DNA of 64,000 bases from WTHC01 sp965218725 (lineage in GTDB: Archaea; Thermoproteota; Nitrososphaeria; Nitrososphaerales; Nitrosopumilaceae). This document shows, one piece after another, positions 9,359 to 17,560 of this stretch. Position 1 is the stretch's first letter, and each line of letters begins with the position of its first letter. The DNA lies in the NCBI GenBank assembly GCA_965218725.1, contig CBDCLO010000002.1, forward strand, positions 682,001 through 746,000, in the 5' to 3' direction. A program made the translations under genes and the position numbers. Under the pieces are notes generated by a model. That model saw nothing but the letters and a program-made list of their open reading frames with translations, made no database searches and was not told the origin of the DNA.

Positions 9359-9373
9359 TCCAATTCAATTGGA
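9359..9373. repeat. 15-base interrupted palindrome
   Basis: TCCAATT-C-AATTGGA, perfect 7-base arms around one base. The form suits a dimeric repressor operator. It is about 275 bases upstream of queE and 170 downstream of the hemerythrin gene, so the target is unclear. Confidence 0.4.
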
Positions 9374-9579
9374 AAAATCTTATAAACATATGTGGTACTT
9401 TTTTGAAAAATTATTTGAATATCAATTTAGGTTATGACTTCTACAATAGACTAATATAATTTGAAAATTAACTGATCTACATGACTAGTGGGCGTATTAT
9501 GTTTTATGTTTCTAGTGTGAACTTAGATAGTGTATTGAATTAACATGATATTTAATTGGGGTTTTGGCAATAATATTTC

Positions 9580-9587
9580 TTTATATA
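9580..9587 (+). promoter_or_regulatory. Probable TATA box for queE
   Basis: TTTATATA lies about 50 bases before the queE ATG at 9635, predicting a start near 9610 and a short leader. An A-rich stretch precedes it. Confidence 0.4.
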
Positions 9588-9634
9588 AGTTTTGTTCCAT
9601 AAAATACTACAACCATTTAAAATAATGTATCATA

Positions 9635-10375
9635 ATGCATAGAGAACTTTCTAAAAATAAACTAAAAGTACGTTTATTTGAAATATTTACCTCCATAGAG
9701 GGTGAAGGAATATTATATGGCACAAAAACATTATTTATTAGGCTTGCAGGATGCCCGTTCACATGTTTTTATTGTGATACAGGACGAGCGTTGCCACTTA
9801 ACTCAGGTAACGAATACTATATAGATGATGTTTATAAGATCATCGATTCTAAACTACAAAAAAAAACATATAAGGTTAATTTTACTGGTGGTGAACCGCT
9901 TATTCAACATAAGGCCGTATTAGAAATGGCAAAATACATTCAATCTAAAAACATTCCTACATACCTGGAATCATCATGTTTTGATTTTAATAAATTTTCA
10001 TTATTGTTACCGTATATGAATTACATAAAAATTGAATTTAAGACAATTGATTCAGAGTTTGTAGATCAAGAGCATTATGGTAATATTTTACAAAACGAAT
10101 TAAAATGTCTTCAAAACTCTATATTACATCATAAGACATTATACATTAAGATATTAATAGGATCAGGTACAAATTTATCTAATTTCAGAAAATTACTTGT
10201 AGATATCTTTGGTGTCTCTTCTAAAGAAGATATTGCTGGATTTGTATTACAACCAATATATGGTAAATCAAAACCAACATTAAGTAAGCTGCTAAAATTT
10301 TATGATTCAGTATATCCATATTATGAAGAAGTGAGAATAGTGCCACAATTACATAAATTCATTAATGCATCATAG
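9635..10375 (+). CDS. queE: 7-carboxy-7-deazaguanine synthase QueE (radical SAM)
   Basis: Converts 6-carboxy-tetrahydropterin to 7-carboxy-7-deazaguanine on the way to preQ0, the precursor of archaeosine in tRNA. 246 residues. Opening FEIFTSIEGEG; cluster motif CPFTCFYC (Cys40, 44, 47) in the QueE-type spacing; NFTGGEPLIQ; and a C-terminal FVLQPIYG. Followed 42 bases later by folE, which makes the pathway's first intermediate, and near queC (11258). The pathway's queD is not in the window. Confidence 0.95.
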   Translation: MHRELSKNKLKVRLFEIFTSIEGEGILYGTKTLFIRLAGCPFTCFYCDTGRALPLNSGNEYYIDDVYKIIDSKLQKKTYKVNFTGGEPLIQHKAVLEMAKYIQSKNIPTYLESSCFDFNKFSLLLPYMNYIKIEFKTIDSEFVDQEHYGNILQNELKCLQNSILHHKTLYIKILIGSGTNLSNFRKLLVDIFGVSSKEDIAGFVLQPIYGKSKPTLSKLLKFYDSVYPYYEEVRIVPQLHKFINAS

Positions 10376-10389
10376 TCATATTAGTTAAC

Positions 10390-10397
10390 TTAAATAC
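10390..10397 (+). promoter_or_regulatory. Probable TATA box for folE
   Basis: TTAAATAC centred about 25 bases before the folE ATG at 10418. This spacing predicts a leaderless transcript, so folE may have its own promoter as well as readthrough from queE. Confidence 0.4.
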
Positions 10398-10417
10398 AAG
10401 CTGCTTTTTTAAATTTT

Positions 10418-10963
10418 ATGGATAATAATAGAGTAAAAAGATTAGTTAGAGAGTTAATTGTTGAACTTGGGGAGGATCCTACACGTGAAGGACTACAAAA
10501 AACTCCAGAGCGTGTAGCTCGTATGTACACAGAGATTTACAAGGGCTATGATTCAAAAGCAGAACTTTCATTAAAATTTTCTGAGTACTCTGATGTTGTA
10601 ATAGCAAAGGACATTAAATTCTATTCTATGTGTGAACATCATATGTTACCTTTTTTTGGGAAGGTATCTATAGCATATTCTCCAAATAAAAAAGTATTTG
10701 GAATTTCAAAGCTTGTTAGACTAGTAGAGAAATATTCTAGACGCCTTCAAATACAGGAAAGATTAACCAAAGATATTGCAAATGAACTTTATCAACATGG
10801 TGTATATGGTGTAGTGGTAATTATTAATGCAGAACACCTATGTATGAAAATGCGTGGAGTAAAAAATGACTCGAAAGTAACTACCATAACACGAAAAGGA
10901 ATATATGAAAATGATCAAGAAAATATAGCTTCCATGATACATAGATTTGCTTATGATTTTTGA
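10418..10963 (+). CDS. folE: GTP cyclohydrolase I (type IA)
   Basis: Makes dihydroneopterin triphosphate from GTP. 181 residues. Seen: GEDPTREGLQKTPERVARMY, zinc-site SMCEHHMLPFFG and HLCMKMRGV, and GISKLVRLVEKYSRRLQIQERLT. The zinc Cys/His set is complete, so this is the zinc-dependent IA type. Placement next to queE points to preQ0/archaeosine synthesis, though a pterin cofactor role is also possible. Confidence 0.97.
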   Translation: MDNNRVKRLVRELIVELGEDPTREGLQKTPERVARMYTEIYKGYDSKAELSLKFSEYSDVVIAKDIKFYSMCEHHMLPFFGKVSIAYSPNKKVFGISKLVRLVEKYSRRLQIQERLTKDIANELYQHGVYGVVVIINAEHLCMKMRGVKNDSKVTTITRKGIYENDQENIASMIHRFAYDF

Positions 10964-11005
10964 TAATAAAAAAAAATAAATATCTGAATAAGGTTTATCA
11001 AGCTT

Positions 11006-11245
11006 ATGACAGCACATAATAATATATACATACCAAGAGAATCATTTCCAACATGGATTTGGTATGTATTAGAATTAGTTATTATAACTATTGTATCAAC
11101 GATCATCTCAAATGAATTTATGAAAACAACTAAAGAAATTGAAGATCCAATCTATAATTGGATGTTTTGGAGTATAACTGGAACTTTATTTATTTTGTGG
11201 TACATTTTAATAAGAAAATTTGTTTTACGTAAAATAAGTATTTGA
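11006..11245 (+). CDS. Small two-helix membrane protein, unknown
   Basis: 79 residues with two clear transmembrane segments (about 17-38 and 50-70) separated by a short polar loop (MKTTKEIEDPIYN), ending in basic residues (RKFVLRKISI), which suggests a cytoplasmic C-terminus. No family recognised. It lies 42 bases after folE and is convergent with queC. Confidence 0.65.
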   Translation: MTAHNNIYIPRESFPTWIWYVLELVIITIVSTIISNEFMKTTKEIEDPIYNWMFWSITGTLFILWYILIRKFVLRKISI

Positions 11246-11257
11246 ATTGTTAATGAG

Positions 11258-11932
11258 CTAACCTATATATTTAGTCTTATCTACTATATTTGCTCTTGTA
11301 AATGCGTATTTACGATTATTACAAGACTCACACTTACCGCAATGAAATTTATTGTTGTTATAACAACTCCATGCTTTAAAAATAATATCACCTAGTTCCT
11401 TGTAACCATTTATTAGTAGTTCGCTCTTTGTCAATTTATTTATAAATGGCGACCATATGTTTATTTTTTTACGTATGCCTGATTTTATACCGTCTATTTC
11501 TGCTTGATTGAAAGCGTCTTCAATTTTTGCTGAAAACTCAGGTCTACAATCTGGATATTTATTGTCACCTTTATGTGCACCATATGATACTAAAACAGCT
11601 CCCAATGTAAATGCCCATGCTGTAGCTATTGATAAAAATACTGCATTTCTAATAGGGACTACAATTGTGTAATCAAATTTTTCTGGGATTTTTTTATTAT
11701 AATTTGTTAGTGGATTAGTTTTTCCATAAATATTTTTCATAAAAGTCATATCTATGATTTTATGTTCAGCTAAATCAAGTAGTCCTGAAAAAAATTTCGA
11801 TGCTTTTATTTCTTTACTAGCCCTCTGCCCATATGCAAATGTTATTCCATAGAGCTTGTATTTGTTTTTTAAATATGTGCACATGCAAACAGAATCTATG
11901 CCTCCACTAAATACAACAATGCATTTTTTCAA
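11258..11932 (-). CDS. queC: 7-cyano-7-deazaguanine synthase QueC
   Basis: ATP-dependent conversion of 7-carboxy-7-deazaguanine to preQ0. 224 residues. PP-loop VVFSGGIDSVC at residues 6-16, YGQRASKE, VVPIRNAVFLSIATAWA, VSYGAHKGD, and a C-terminal zinc site SCYNNNKFHCGKCESCNNR. Starts at TTG whose last bases overlap the thrB stop (TTGA), so it is the last gene of a GPN GTPase-thrB-queC operon. Completes two of three late preQ0 steps together with queE. Confidence 0.96.
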   Translation of the reverse strand: MKKCIVVFSGGIDSVCMCTYLKNKYKLYGITFAYGQRASKEIKASKFFSGLLDLAEHKIIDMTFMKNIYGKTNPLTNYNKKIPEKFDYTIVVPIRNAVFLSIATAWAFTLGAVLVSYGAHKGDNKYPDCRPEFSAKIEDAFNQAEIDGIKSGIRKKINIWSPFINKLTKSELLINGYKELGDIIFKAWSCYNNNKFHCGKCESCNNRKYAFTRANIVDKTKYIG

Positions 11933-12885
11933 TTTTTATGATGTCTGAATTCATTATAATTGATAATGGTTGCACCGTTACTTGGTTTGCATACAATTAT
12001 TTTGTATCTTTTATTTAACACATCTAAGTTATTTGTAATACTGTTGCAAATTTTTTTTGTACTAGACACAGTATTTGTAATTGCAACTATGGTCGGGCCT
12101 GCACCACTTATTGTTACTCCTATTGCACCAGCAGTAATCATGTTTTTTTTAATAAATGAAAATCCATGTATGTATTGCTTTCTTATCGGTTCCACTATAT
12201 TATCACACATAGACATTCCTATCATCTTAATGTCTCCTTTCATGAACCCTATCACCATTTGTGTTGCGTTAGACAAATTATATATACTATCTTTAAAATT
12301 AATTTTTGATGGTAGTATATCCCTTGAAATTTTTGTCTTATTTTTTTTTGTTTTTATTTCTGGAATTGCAATACAGATAATTAAATCTTTAGGAGGTTCT
12401 ATTTTAATTATATTTAGTGGGTTTGTTTTTACTACTACAAATCCTCCTAAAATCGATGCCGCCACATTATCATAATGTATAGATCCAGAAATACTTTTTT
12501 CACCAACTCCTGCAAGTTTTATTAGTGATGTTTTACCTAAGTTGAGATTGAATAACTTGTTCATTCCTATTACTGCAGCTGATGCAGAAGCAGCACTGCT
12601 CCCAATTCCAAGTCCTACTGGAACTCCTTTTTTAATATGAATTTCTATTTTGTTTTTGATCTTGAATTCATCAACAATATTTTTTATTACTATACCTGCA
12701 ATATTTTTTTCTGGATCTAAAGGAACTTCATCAGAAGTTATAATTTTAATTCCATGTCCAATTTTCTTGGTTATTTTTATCTTATCAAAAAATGCATTTA
12801 ATGCTAAACCAAAAACGTCAAAACCTGGACCTAGATTTGCTGTAGACGATGGGGCTTTTACAATTATGCTTGATGGAATTATTAT
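11929..12885 (-). CDS. thrB: Homoserine kinase, apparently with an ATA start
   Basis: GHMP kinase phosphorylating homoserine for threonine synthesis. The first ATG in frame (12564) is far inside the protein. Upstream the frame reads SSIIVKAPSSTANLGPGFDVFGLALNAF, the conserved N-terminus, and then the ATP loop PVGLGIGSSAASASAAV. A stop (TGA) lies just before it. Between that stop and the conserved block there is no ATG, GTG or TTG. The likeliest start is ATA at 12885-12883, which overlaps the upstream stop as ATAA, mirroring the usual ATGA overlap. That gives 318 residues, normal for ThrB. Later motif TISGAGPTIVAI is intact. Function is firm; the start is inferred. Confidence 0.88.
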   Translation of the reverse strand: MIIPSSIIVKAPSSTANLGPGFDVFGLALNAFFDKIKITKKIGHGIKIITSDEVPLDPEKNIAGIVIKNIVDEFKIKNKIEIHIKKGVPVGLGIGSSAASASAAVIGMNKLFNLNLGKTSLIKLAGVGEKSISGSIHYDNVAASILGGFVVVKTNPLNIIKIEPPKDLIICIAIPEIKTKKNKTKISRDILPSKINFKDSIYNLSNATQMVIGFMKGDIKMIGMSMCDNIVEPIRKQYIHGFSFIKKNMITAGAIGVTISGAGPTIVAITNTVSSTKKICNSITNNLDVLNKRYKIIVCKPSNGATIINYNEFRHHKN

Positions 12886-13631
12886 ATTTCTTCACCACGA
12901 TCTGTTATCATATTTATGTTGCTTTCTAAAACATTGATACCATAGTTAGTGATATTTGATATTGGAATTATTTCATCAATAAAAGAGTTCGCATCCAAGC
13001 TCATTAAAATTGAATTCATTAACGTATACCTTTCATTGTTTGTTTCTTTTGAAATTTGTGCTTTGAGATTTTCTAAATCTGTTGACCATGATAAAACATC
13101 ATTTTTATTTTGTATTATGTCAAATTTTGTTAAAACATTAATTGTTGGTATGTTAAAACGTAACCTTATTGATGTTGATAATAATGCAATTGAAATAAAA
13201 TTAGATGGTGTAGTAACTATTGCTCCATCGTATATGAAAATGTTAATTTTTTCATCAGAATTTAAATTTTTTACTAAAAACTTGCTACAGTTTCTATATG
13301 CAAATAATTCTATCTGTCCAGGAGTATCTATTATTAAATAGTCTGGGTTATCTTTGTCTATATTACTCTGGATCTCATCAAACTTTGTTGCCATTATATC
13401 TATAGCCATTATTGATGCTCCATTAGGTCCAAGACCATATCTATTCATTATTGATGTAGTATCAACATATTCTCTAATATCAAATTTACATATGTATGGT
13501 AATGATTCAACACCAGGATCCAAATTTAATATAGATACATACGCTTTATTTCTTTCATAATATTCACAAATTTTTGATGTTAATAATGACTTTCCAGATC
13601 CTGCAGTACCAGTGATGAAAATAGCTTTCAT
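12882..13631 (-). CDS. GPN-loop GTPase (Gpn/XAB1 family)
   Basis: 249 residues. Walker A GTAGSGKS (residues 7-14), the defining Gly-Pro-Asn loop in YGLGPNGAS, IDTPGQIELF (G3), and a LTKFD guanine-specificity motif. Eukaryotic relatives help RNA polymerase II assembly and nuclear import. The archaeal role is not settled. First gene of a minus-strand run with thrB and queC, with overlapping stops and starts. Confidence 0.95.
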   Translation of the reverse strand: MKAIFITGTAGSGKSLLTSKICEYYERNKAYVSILNLDPGVESLPYICKFDIREYVDTTSIMNRYGLGPNGASIMAIDIMATKFDEIQSNIDKDNPDYLIIDTPGQIELFAYRNCSKFLVKNLNSDEKINIFIYDGAIVTTPSNFISIALLSTSIRLRFNIPTINVLTKFDIIQNKNDVLSWSTDLENLKAQISKETNNERYTLMNSILMSLDANSFIDEIIPISNITNYGINVLESNINMITDRGEEI

Positions 13632-13682
13632 TATATTACATAATTATCAGCGCTTATATTTGAACTATGAAAAATTTATAGA

Positions 13683-14699
13683 ATGAACTGGAGAATAATA
13701 TCTGTAATTGCTAGCATTCTTCCATTTTTAATAATTATGTTGCAATTTAACATTAAACTAGAAGATGTGTTTGCAATTGGAATAACACCAATTGTTATTG
13801 CGTCTGCTTTTATGATTATGAGACTTGTTGTACAAGGGATTAGATTTAACTATGTGGTAAAAACATTCCTAGGTAATATAGATTCTATGTGGAAAATAAT
13901 TCTAGTACGTATGGGAAGTGAGTTTGTTACATTTACCACTCCTATGTTTGTAGGTGGTGAAATAGTTAGAGTTGCTTGGCTAAGGAAAAAAAATATTGTT
14001 ACTAGTAAAGCTTCATGGGTAACCATTTTGGAGATTGTAGTGGAAGTTATTGCCGCCGGTACTTTAGCAATTATTTCTGGAATATTTGCATTGTTAAATG
14101 GTGCTATTTTTATTGGCATTTTAGTTCTTATAACCTGCATACCGGTATTATCTTTGTGGTCTGTGCTTTTTTTCTTTTCATCAAAAAAAATTTTCAAGGT
14201 TCCTAATATAGTATCAAAACTTATTCTAAAGTTAAGTAAAAAAAAAGGTTTAGCGTATATTGAAAAAACCAATCAGTGGATGGAAAACATATGTATTATT
14301 AGTAAAAATAATCTTAGAACAAAAAAAACTCAAAAAACATTCATTGTTGCATTATTACTATCATTTGTTGCATGGTCATTATACGGATTGTCATTCATGT
14401 TCATAGCCAGCAGTGTAAATTATGATGTACGTATACTAGATTCTATTTTAGCTGTGATGGCATCTAATGCAATAGGTAATGTACCTATTACAGTAGGAGG
14501 ATCTGGTATTTCAGAAGCAAGCTTATGGCTATACTTAGAAAGTATTGGGATATATGATTTTAAATTAGATGAAAATAAATTAAGTTGGAATATAATTATT
14601 GTATGGAGAATAGCTACTTACCATGTACCAATGGCTATAACATGGTTTTTACTTATTAAACTAGCACTAAGCAAGTATACCACAACTAACAAGTCATGA
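13683..14699 (+). CDS. UPF0104 / LPG-synthase TM-domain-like integral membrane protein
   Basis: 338 residues, largely hydrophobic with about eight membrane segments. The block VTFTTPMFVGGEIVRVAWL followed by a late NVPITVGGSGISEASLWLYL matches the flippase-like integral-membrane family PF03706 (COG0392). Related proteins move or modify lipids; the archaeal substrate is unknown. Transcribed divergently from the GPN GTPase with about 50 bases between. Confidence 0.85.
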   Translation: MNWRIISVIASILPFLIIMLQFNIKLEDVFAIGITPIVIASAFMIMRLVVQGIRFNYVVKTFLGNIDSMWKIILVRMGSEFVTFTTPMFVGGEIVRVAWLRKKNIVTSKASWVTILEIVVEVIAAGTLAIISGIFALLNGAIFIGILVLITCIPVLSLWSVLFFFSSKKIFKVPNIVSKLILKLSKKKGLAYIEKTNQWMENICIISKNNLRTKKTQKTFIVALLLSFVAWSLYGLSFMFIASSVNYDVRILDSILAVMASNAIGNVPITVGGSGISEASLWLYLESIGIYDFKLDENKLSWNIIIVWRIATYHVPMAITWFLLIKLALSKYTTTNKS

Positions 14700-14734
14700 C
14701 TATATTATGCATCTACGAGCATGCTTTTTTATAA

Positions 14735-15016
14735 TTATTTGTTTTTGTCTTTTTTACTTTTTTGCCACCAATTTAAATATTCAGATTCTTTATCCTCCCT
14801 TGTTAATTCACTACTGTTAAATCTATCACGTATGTCACTTATTTGTTCTCTAGTTGCATATAGTCCACATTTTTTACAAATAAAATGTTTTGTTGCTGGA
14901 TCAAATTTCATAGTTGTATTTAATTTACTAACTATCTCATCAATCTCTTCACTGGTTTTATTTTGTTTATAAAGTAATTTTTTTTCTTTTGCTATACATT
15001 CTGGACAACTTGGCAA
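14735..15016 (-). CDS. Small zinc-ribbon protein
   Basis: 93 residues with two Cys pairs: CPEC at residues 4-7 and CKKC at about 48-51. These likely form one zinc ribbon around a helical insert, followed by a charged tail. No catalytic motif. Probably a nucleic-acid or protein-binding factor of the kind common in Thaumarchaeota. Its 3' end faces the UPF0104 gene. Confidence 0.75.
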   Translation of the reverse strand: MPSCPECIAKEKKLLYKQNKTSEEIDEIVSKLNTTMKFDPATKHFICKKCGLYATREQISDIRDRFNSSELTREDKESEYLNWWQKSKKDKNK

Positions 15017-15061
15017 TATATTATTATCCTATGTTTTTTCCATAAAAGCTTTCCCAAATAC

Positions 15062-15121
15062 TGACATACATTAATGATCATCATTCCAAAGTCAGATTGC
15101 CCATCGAAAACATGTATGTCA
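15062..15121. repeat. 10-base perfect inverted repeat with 40-base loop
   Basis: Arms TGACATACAT and ATGTATGTCA in the 129-base gap between the glycosyltransferase and the zinc-ribbon gene. The loop contains an inner AATGAT/ATCATT pairing. On the minus strand there is a CTGA followed seven bases later by ATGATGA, like a D'/C' box pair, but the outer C and D boxes are missing. A structured RNA or transcript-end element is possible. Confidence 0.45.
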
Positions 15122-15145
15122 ATTTTGTAGTTATTTAATGATTTA

Positions 15146-16372
15146 TTACATTTTATCTTCTAAAACTTCATTTACTATCTTAGCTGCATTATCGGCTCCG
15201 CTACAAATAAAATTTTTTGAAAAATCACGTATATTTTCTATATATTTATTATAATTATTCTTAATGTTTGTTATTGCATTGATAACCTGTTTTTTATTGT
15301 TAGCTAATATTCCCAAACATTTTTCATCAACCCACTTTAGTTGATTTGTATGTTCATCATATACTGGGATTCCTATTACGGGTTTTCTATTCACACCAAT
15401 AATTTCACCCATTACTGTATGAGATCCATTTATAACAACATATTTACATAATCTTAGTACTGACTGTTTTTCTTGTTCTGATAAAAAACCAACATCAATT
15501 TGTTTCCAGCTTATTTTTTTTTCTATCGCATTTGAAATAGAATATTTTTTTCCATCAACACCAATCACGCCATCTATATTTTTGTCGCTTTTAGCATGTG
15601 ATATAATACGTTTTTCATTTTTCATTTCATTAGTTATAAATATTTCATTGTATCGTTTTCCAGTAAAATTATTTGTTGATTTGTTTCCAGTACGCATCCA
15701 ATATCCAAAATCGTTTTCAGCTAATAGACTTTCAATTTTTGTTGTAACAGATTTAGTTTTTTCTATAAAGTGACCTACATATGTCACTTTATTTTTTAGT
15801 TTTTTTGGGAAATTTAAATTGTATTCACACAATGTATATGGCGGTGGTGAGTCTGCAACTAATATCTTTTTAGCCTTGGAAATTTGTTTAGAAATAAAGA
15901 CTAGTGCTGGATAAAAATAAAAATGAGAGTACCATAGTTTTGGCATGAATTGGTTTGTTATAAAAATGCTATTTATATTACGTTTATGTGCTAATACATT
16001 AGAAGCTATGTCTCCATCGTTTATTACTAAATCAAAGTCATTACCATCATATAACCTTCCTTCAGTTGTAATATAGTCAATAATCTGTTTTATTAATGGC
16101 GGTTTATTACAAATTGGTATTAGTAAGTTTAATAATGATAATACAGCGCTTGGGCCTTTATTGCCATCTATAGGAGTCGGCATAAGTATTTTATGTATAA
16201 ATTCTTGTTTTTTTGGAAATTTTTCTAATAATTTTCTATATACATGACCTTTACTAATAAAATGAACTTGAAAATCGCATGTTACATGTTTTTGTAAAGT
16301 GCTATTTAATATCATCATCCTGTGATAGTGCCCATTACCCCATGGATATATGAATTCGCCTATTTTTTTCAT
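15146..16372 (-). CDS. GT-B-type glycosyltransferase (MurG-like C-terminus)
   Basis: 408 residues. The N-terminal glycine-rich loop GNGHYHRMMIL fits a GT-B acceptor domain. The C-terminal half contains INGSHTVMGEIIGVNRKPVIGIPVYDEHTNQLKWVDEKCLGI, the sugar-nucleotide-binding pattern of GT28/MurG-like enzymes. No signal peptide. Donor and acceptor are unknown; surface glycan or lipid headgroup work is plausible, with the UPF0104 protein nearby. Lies 19 bases downstream of the THUMP-protein start, same strand. Confidence 0.75.
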   Translation of the reverse strand: MKKIGEFIYPWGNGHYHRMMILNSTLQKHVTCDFQVHFISKGHVYRKLLEKFPKKQEFIHKILMPTPIDGNKGPSAVLSLLNLLIPICNKPPLIKQIIDYITTEGRLYDGNDFDLVINDGDIASNVLAHKRNINSIFITNQFMPKLWYSHFYFYPALVFISKQISKAKKILVADSPPPYTLCEYNLNFPKKLKNKVTYVGHFIEKTKSVTTKIESLLAENDFGYWMRTGNKSTNNFTGKRYNEIFITNEMKNEKRIISHAKSDKNIDGVIGVDGKKYSISNAIEKKISWKQIDVGFLSEQEKQSVLRLCKYVVINGSHTVMGEIIGVNRKPVIGIPVYDEHTNQLKWVDEKCLGILANNKKQVINAITNIKNNYNKYIENIRDFSKNFICSGADNAAKIVNEVLEDKM

Positions 16373-16391
16373 TGGTATGCAACTAAATTTT

Positions 16392-17486
16392 TCAATTTAC
16401 TTTTAATGCATCTAAAATATAATGAATGTTATTAATATCACTATTTACAATGATAGTTTTTTTATTTGATAATGCATTATCTACAATATTTGTGTAACTT
16501 TTATTATCTAAAATTACTTTTGATATGTTTAATTTTGATAGTTTTTTAATATCTGATTTTAAATAATTAATAGAGTCAAGTGTAAATAGTGGTAGCCATG
16601 AAATTAATTTATTTTTATAGACATAATTAACAAAATAATCTATAATATCAGCAGAAAAGATCAGTGGAGACAATGCAAGTGATATTCTTTTTATATTGTG
16701 AATTTTAGCATTTTTTATTAAAAGTAGTGTTGTTAAATTTATAATTTTGATCTTATCGATTCTTCCATTAATTGTTAATTTAAAGAATTCTAGTTCTATT
16801 TTATTATTAAGTATATTTGGTATTATAGAACTTACTATTTTTATTAGCTTTAGTAAATCAGATCTATTACTATAGCAAATCATGACTTTTACATCAAATC
16901 CAATTTTTATGCATTCAGTGCATGTTAAAGCTGACATTTCATCATATATGCAACAAAGCATTTTGTCATGTTGTGTATTGTATGGCAAACCATTGTGACC
17001 ACTGTCCACGAATATACAGACATATGCGTTCAAATTAGTAATGTATGTATAAATAGTCTTATCATTATCATCTACGGTGCCAGGTTTTATGCTTCTGCCT
17101 TTAGTTTTTTCTACAAGTACTGATGTTGCAGCAACTTCTATATCTTTTGTAACATATTTTGGGGAATACCCATCTACTCTGATATAAAATTTTTCATTAT
17201 TTAGTAATAAATCATATCCGACTTTGGATATTGCATCAACGATTATATTAAAATCATTTTTAATTTTTTTAGCTATTGCTATACGTCTTATACCAAAAAG
17301 CATATTGATAATAGATGAGGAAAATACTGGATCATTAGCATCTATTGTTATTATTTCATTATCATTTTTTATTTCATTAAATCTTTGATTGTGTAGATTA
17401 AGAATTTTTTTTATGTTTGATAATAACAACTTAGTTTTATATAATGAAAAAATTGATGGAAATACAACTATGTATGTGTTATTCAT
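16392..17486 (-). CDS. THUMP-domain ThiI-like protein with degenerate PP-loop
   Basis: 364 residues. The N-terminal ferredoxin-like and THUMP regions (about 70-170) resemble ThiI: EKFYIRVDGYSPKYVTKDIEVAATSVLVEKTKGRSI then VDSGHNGLPYNTQHDKMLCCIY. Where ThiI has the ATP-binding SGGIDS loop, this protein reads IYDEMS, and the later GESLGQVASQT-type loop is also absent. The fold may persist but catalysis by ATP-dependent adenylation is unlikely. It could be a tRNA-binding subunit. A separate PP-loop protein with intact SGGLDS lies at 47133-48131; partnership is speculation. Forms a minus-strand pair with the glycosyltransferase. Confidence 0.65.
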   Translation of the reverse strand: MNNTYIVVFPSIFSLYKTKLLLSNIKKILNLHNQRFNEIKNDNEIITIDANDPVFSSSIINMLFGIRRIAIAKKIKNDFNIIVDAISKVGYDLLLNNEKFYIRVDGYSPKYVTKDIEVAATSVLVEKTKGRSIKPGTVDDNDKTIYTYITNLNAYVCIFVDSGHNGLPYNTQHDKMLCCIYDEMSALTCTECIKIGFDVKVMICYSNRSDLLKLIKIVSSIIPNILNNKIELEFFKLTINGRIDKIKIINLTTLLLIKNAKIHNIKRISLALSPLIFSADIIDYFVNYVYKNKLISWLPLFTLDSINYLKSDIKKLSKLNISKVILDNKSYTNIVDNALSNKKTIIVNSDINNIHYILDALKVN

Positions 17487-17529
17487 ATATTTTTTTGTAT
17501 TAGGTTATTTATAATCTTAAAAATCATAA

Positions 17530-17537
17530 CTTATAAA
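17530..17537 (+). promoter_or_regulatory. TATA box for the sulfate assimilation pair
   Basis: CTTATAAA centred 27 bases before the cysH ATG at 17561, the spacing expected for a leaderless archaeal transcript. No second gene competes for it on this strand. Confidence 0.55.
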
Positions 17538-17560
17538 ACAATCAATTATATAAGTATATA

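Larger units (their letters stand above)
9189..9634. other. 446-base gene-free stretch
   Basis: I find no credible reading frame above about 20 codons, no tRNA, and no C/D-box pair. It holds the queE promoter at its right end and a 15-base interrupted palindrome at 9359-9373. It may contain an unannotated RNA gene, but nothing in the sequence proves it. Confidence 0.5.

Noticed and set aside
9189..9634. A preQ0 riboswitch before queE
   Set aside because: No pseudoknot-like arrangement or known preQ1-class consensus could be recognised, and such switches are not established in archaea.
11960..12475. 171-codon frame on the plus strand rich in Ile/Val/Leu, looking like a membrane protein
   Set aside because: It is the mirror of homoserine kinase; hydrophobic-looking proteins arise routinely opposite AT-rich coding sequence.
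12949..13560. Plus-strand frames opposite the GPN GTPase
   Set aside because: Shadows; the minus-strand protein has Walker A, GPN loop and the guanine motif.
15062..15121. Calling this a C/D box guide RNA
   Set aside because: Only an inner D'/C'-like pair is visible; no outer RTGATGA and CTGA at the right distances.
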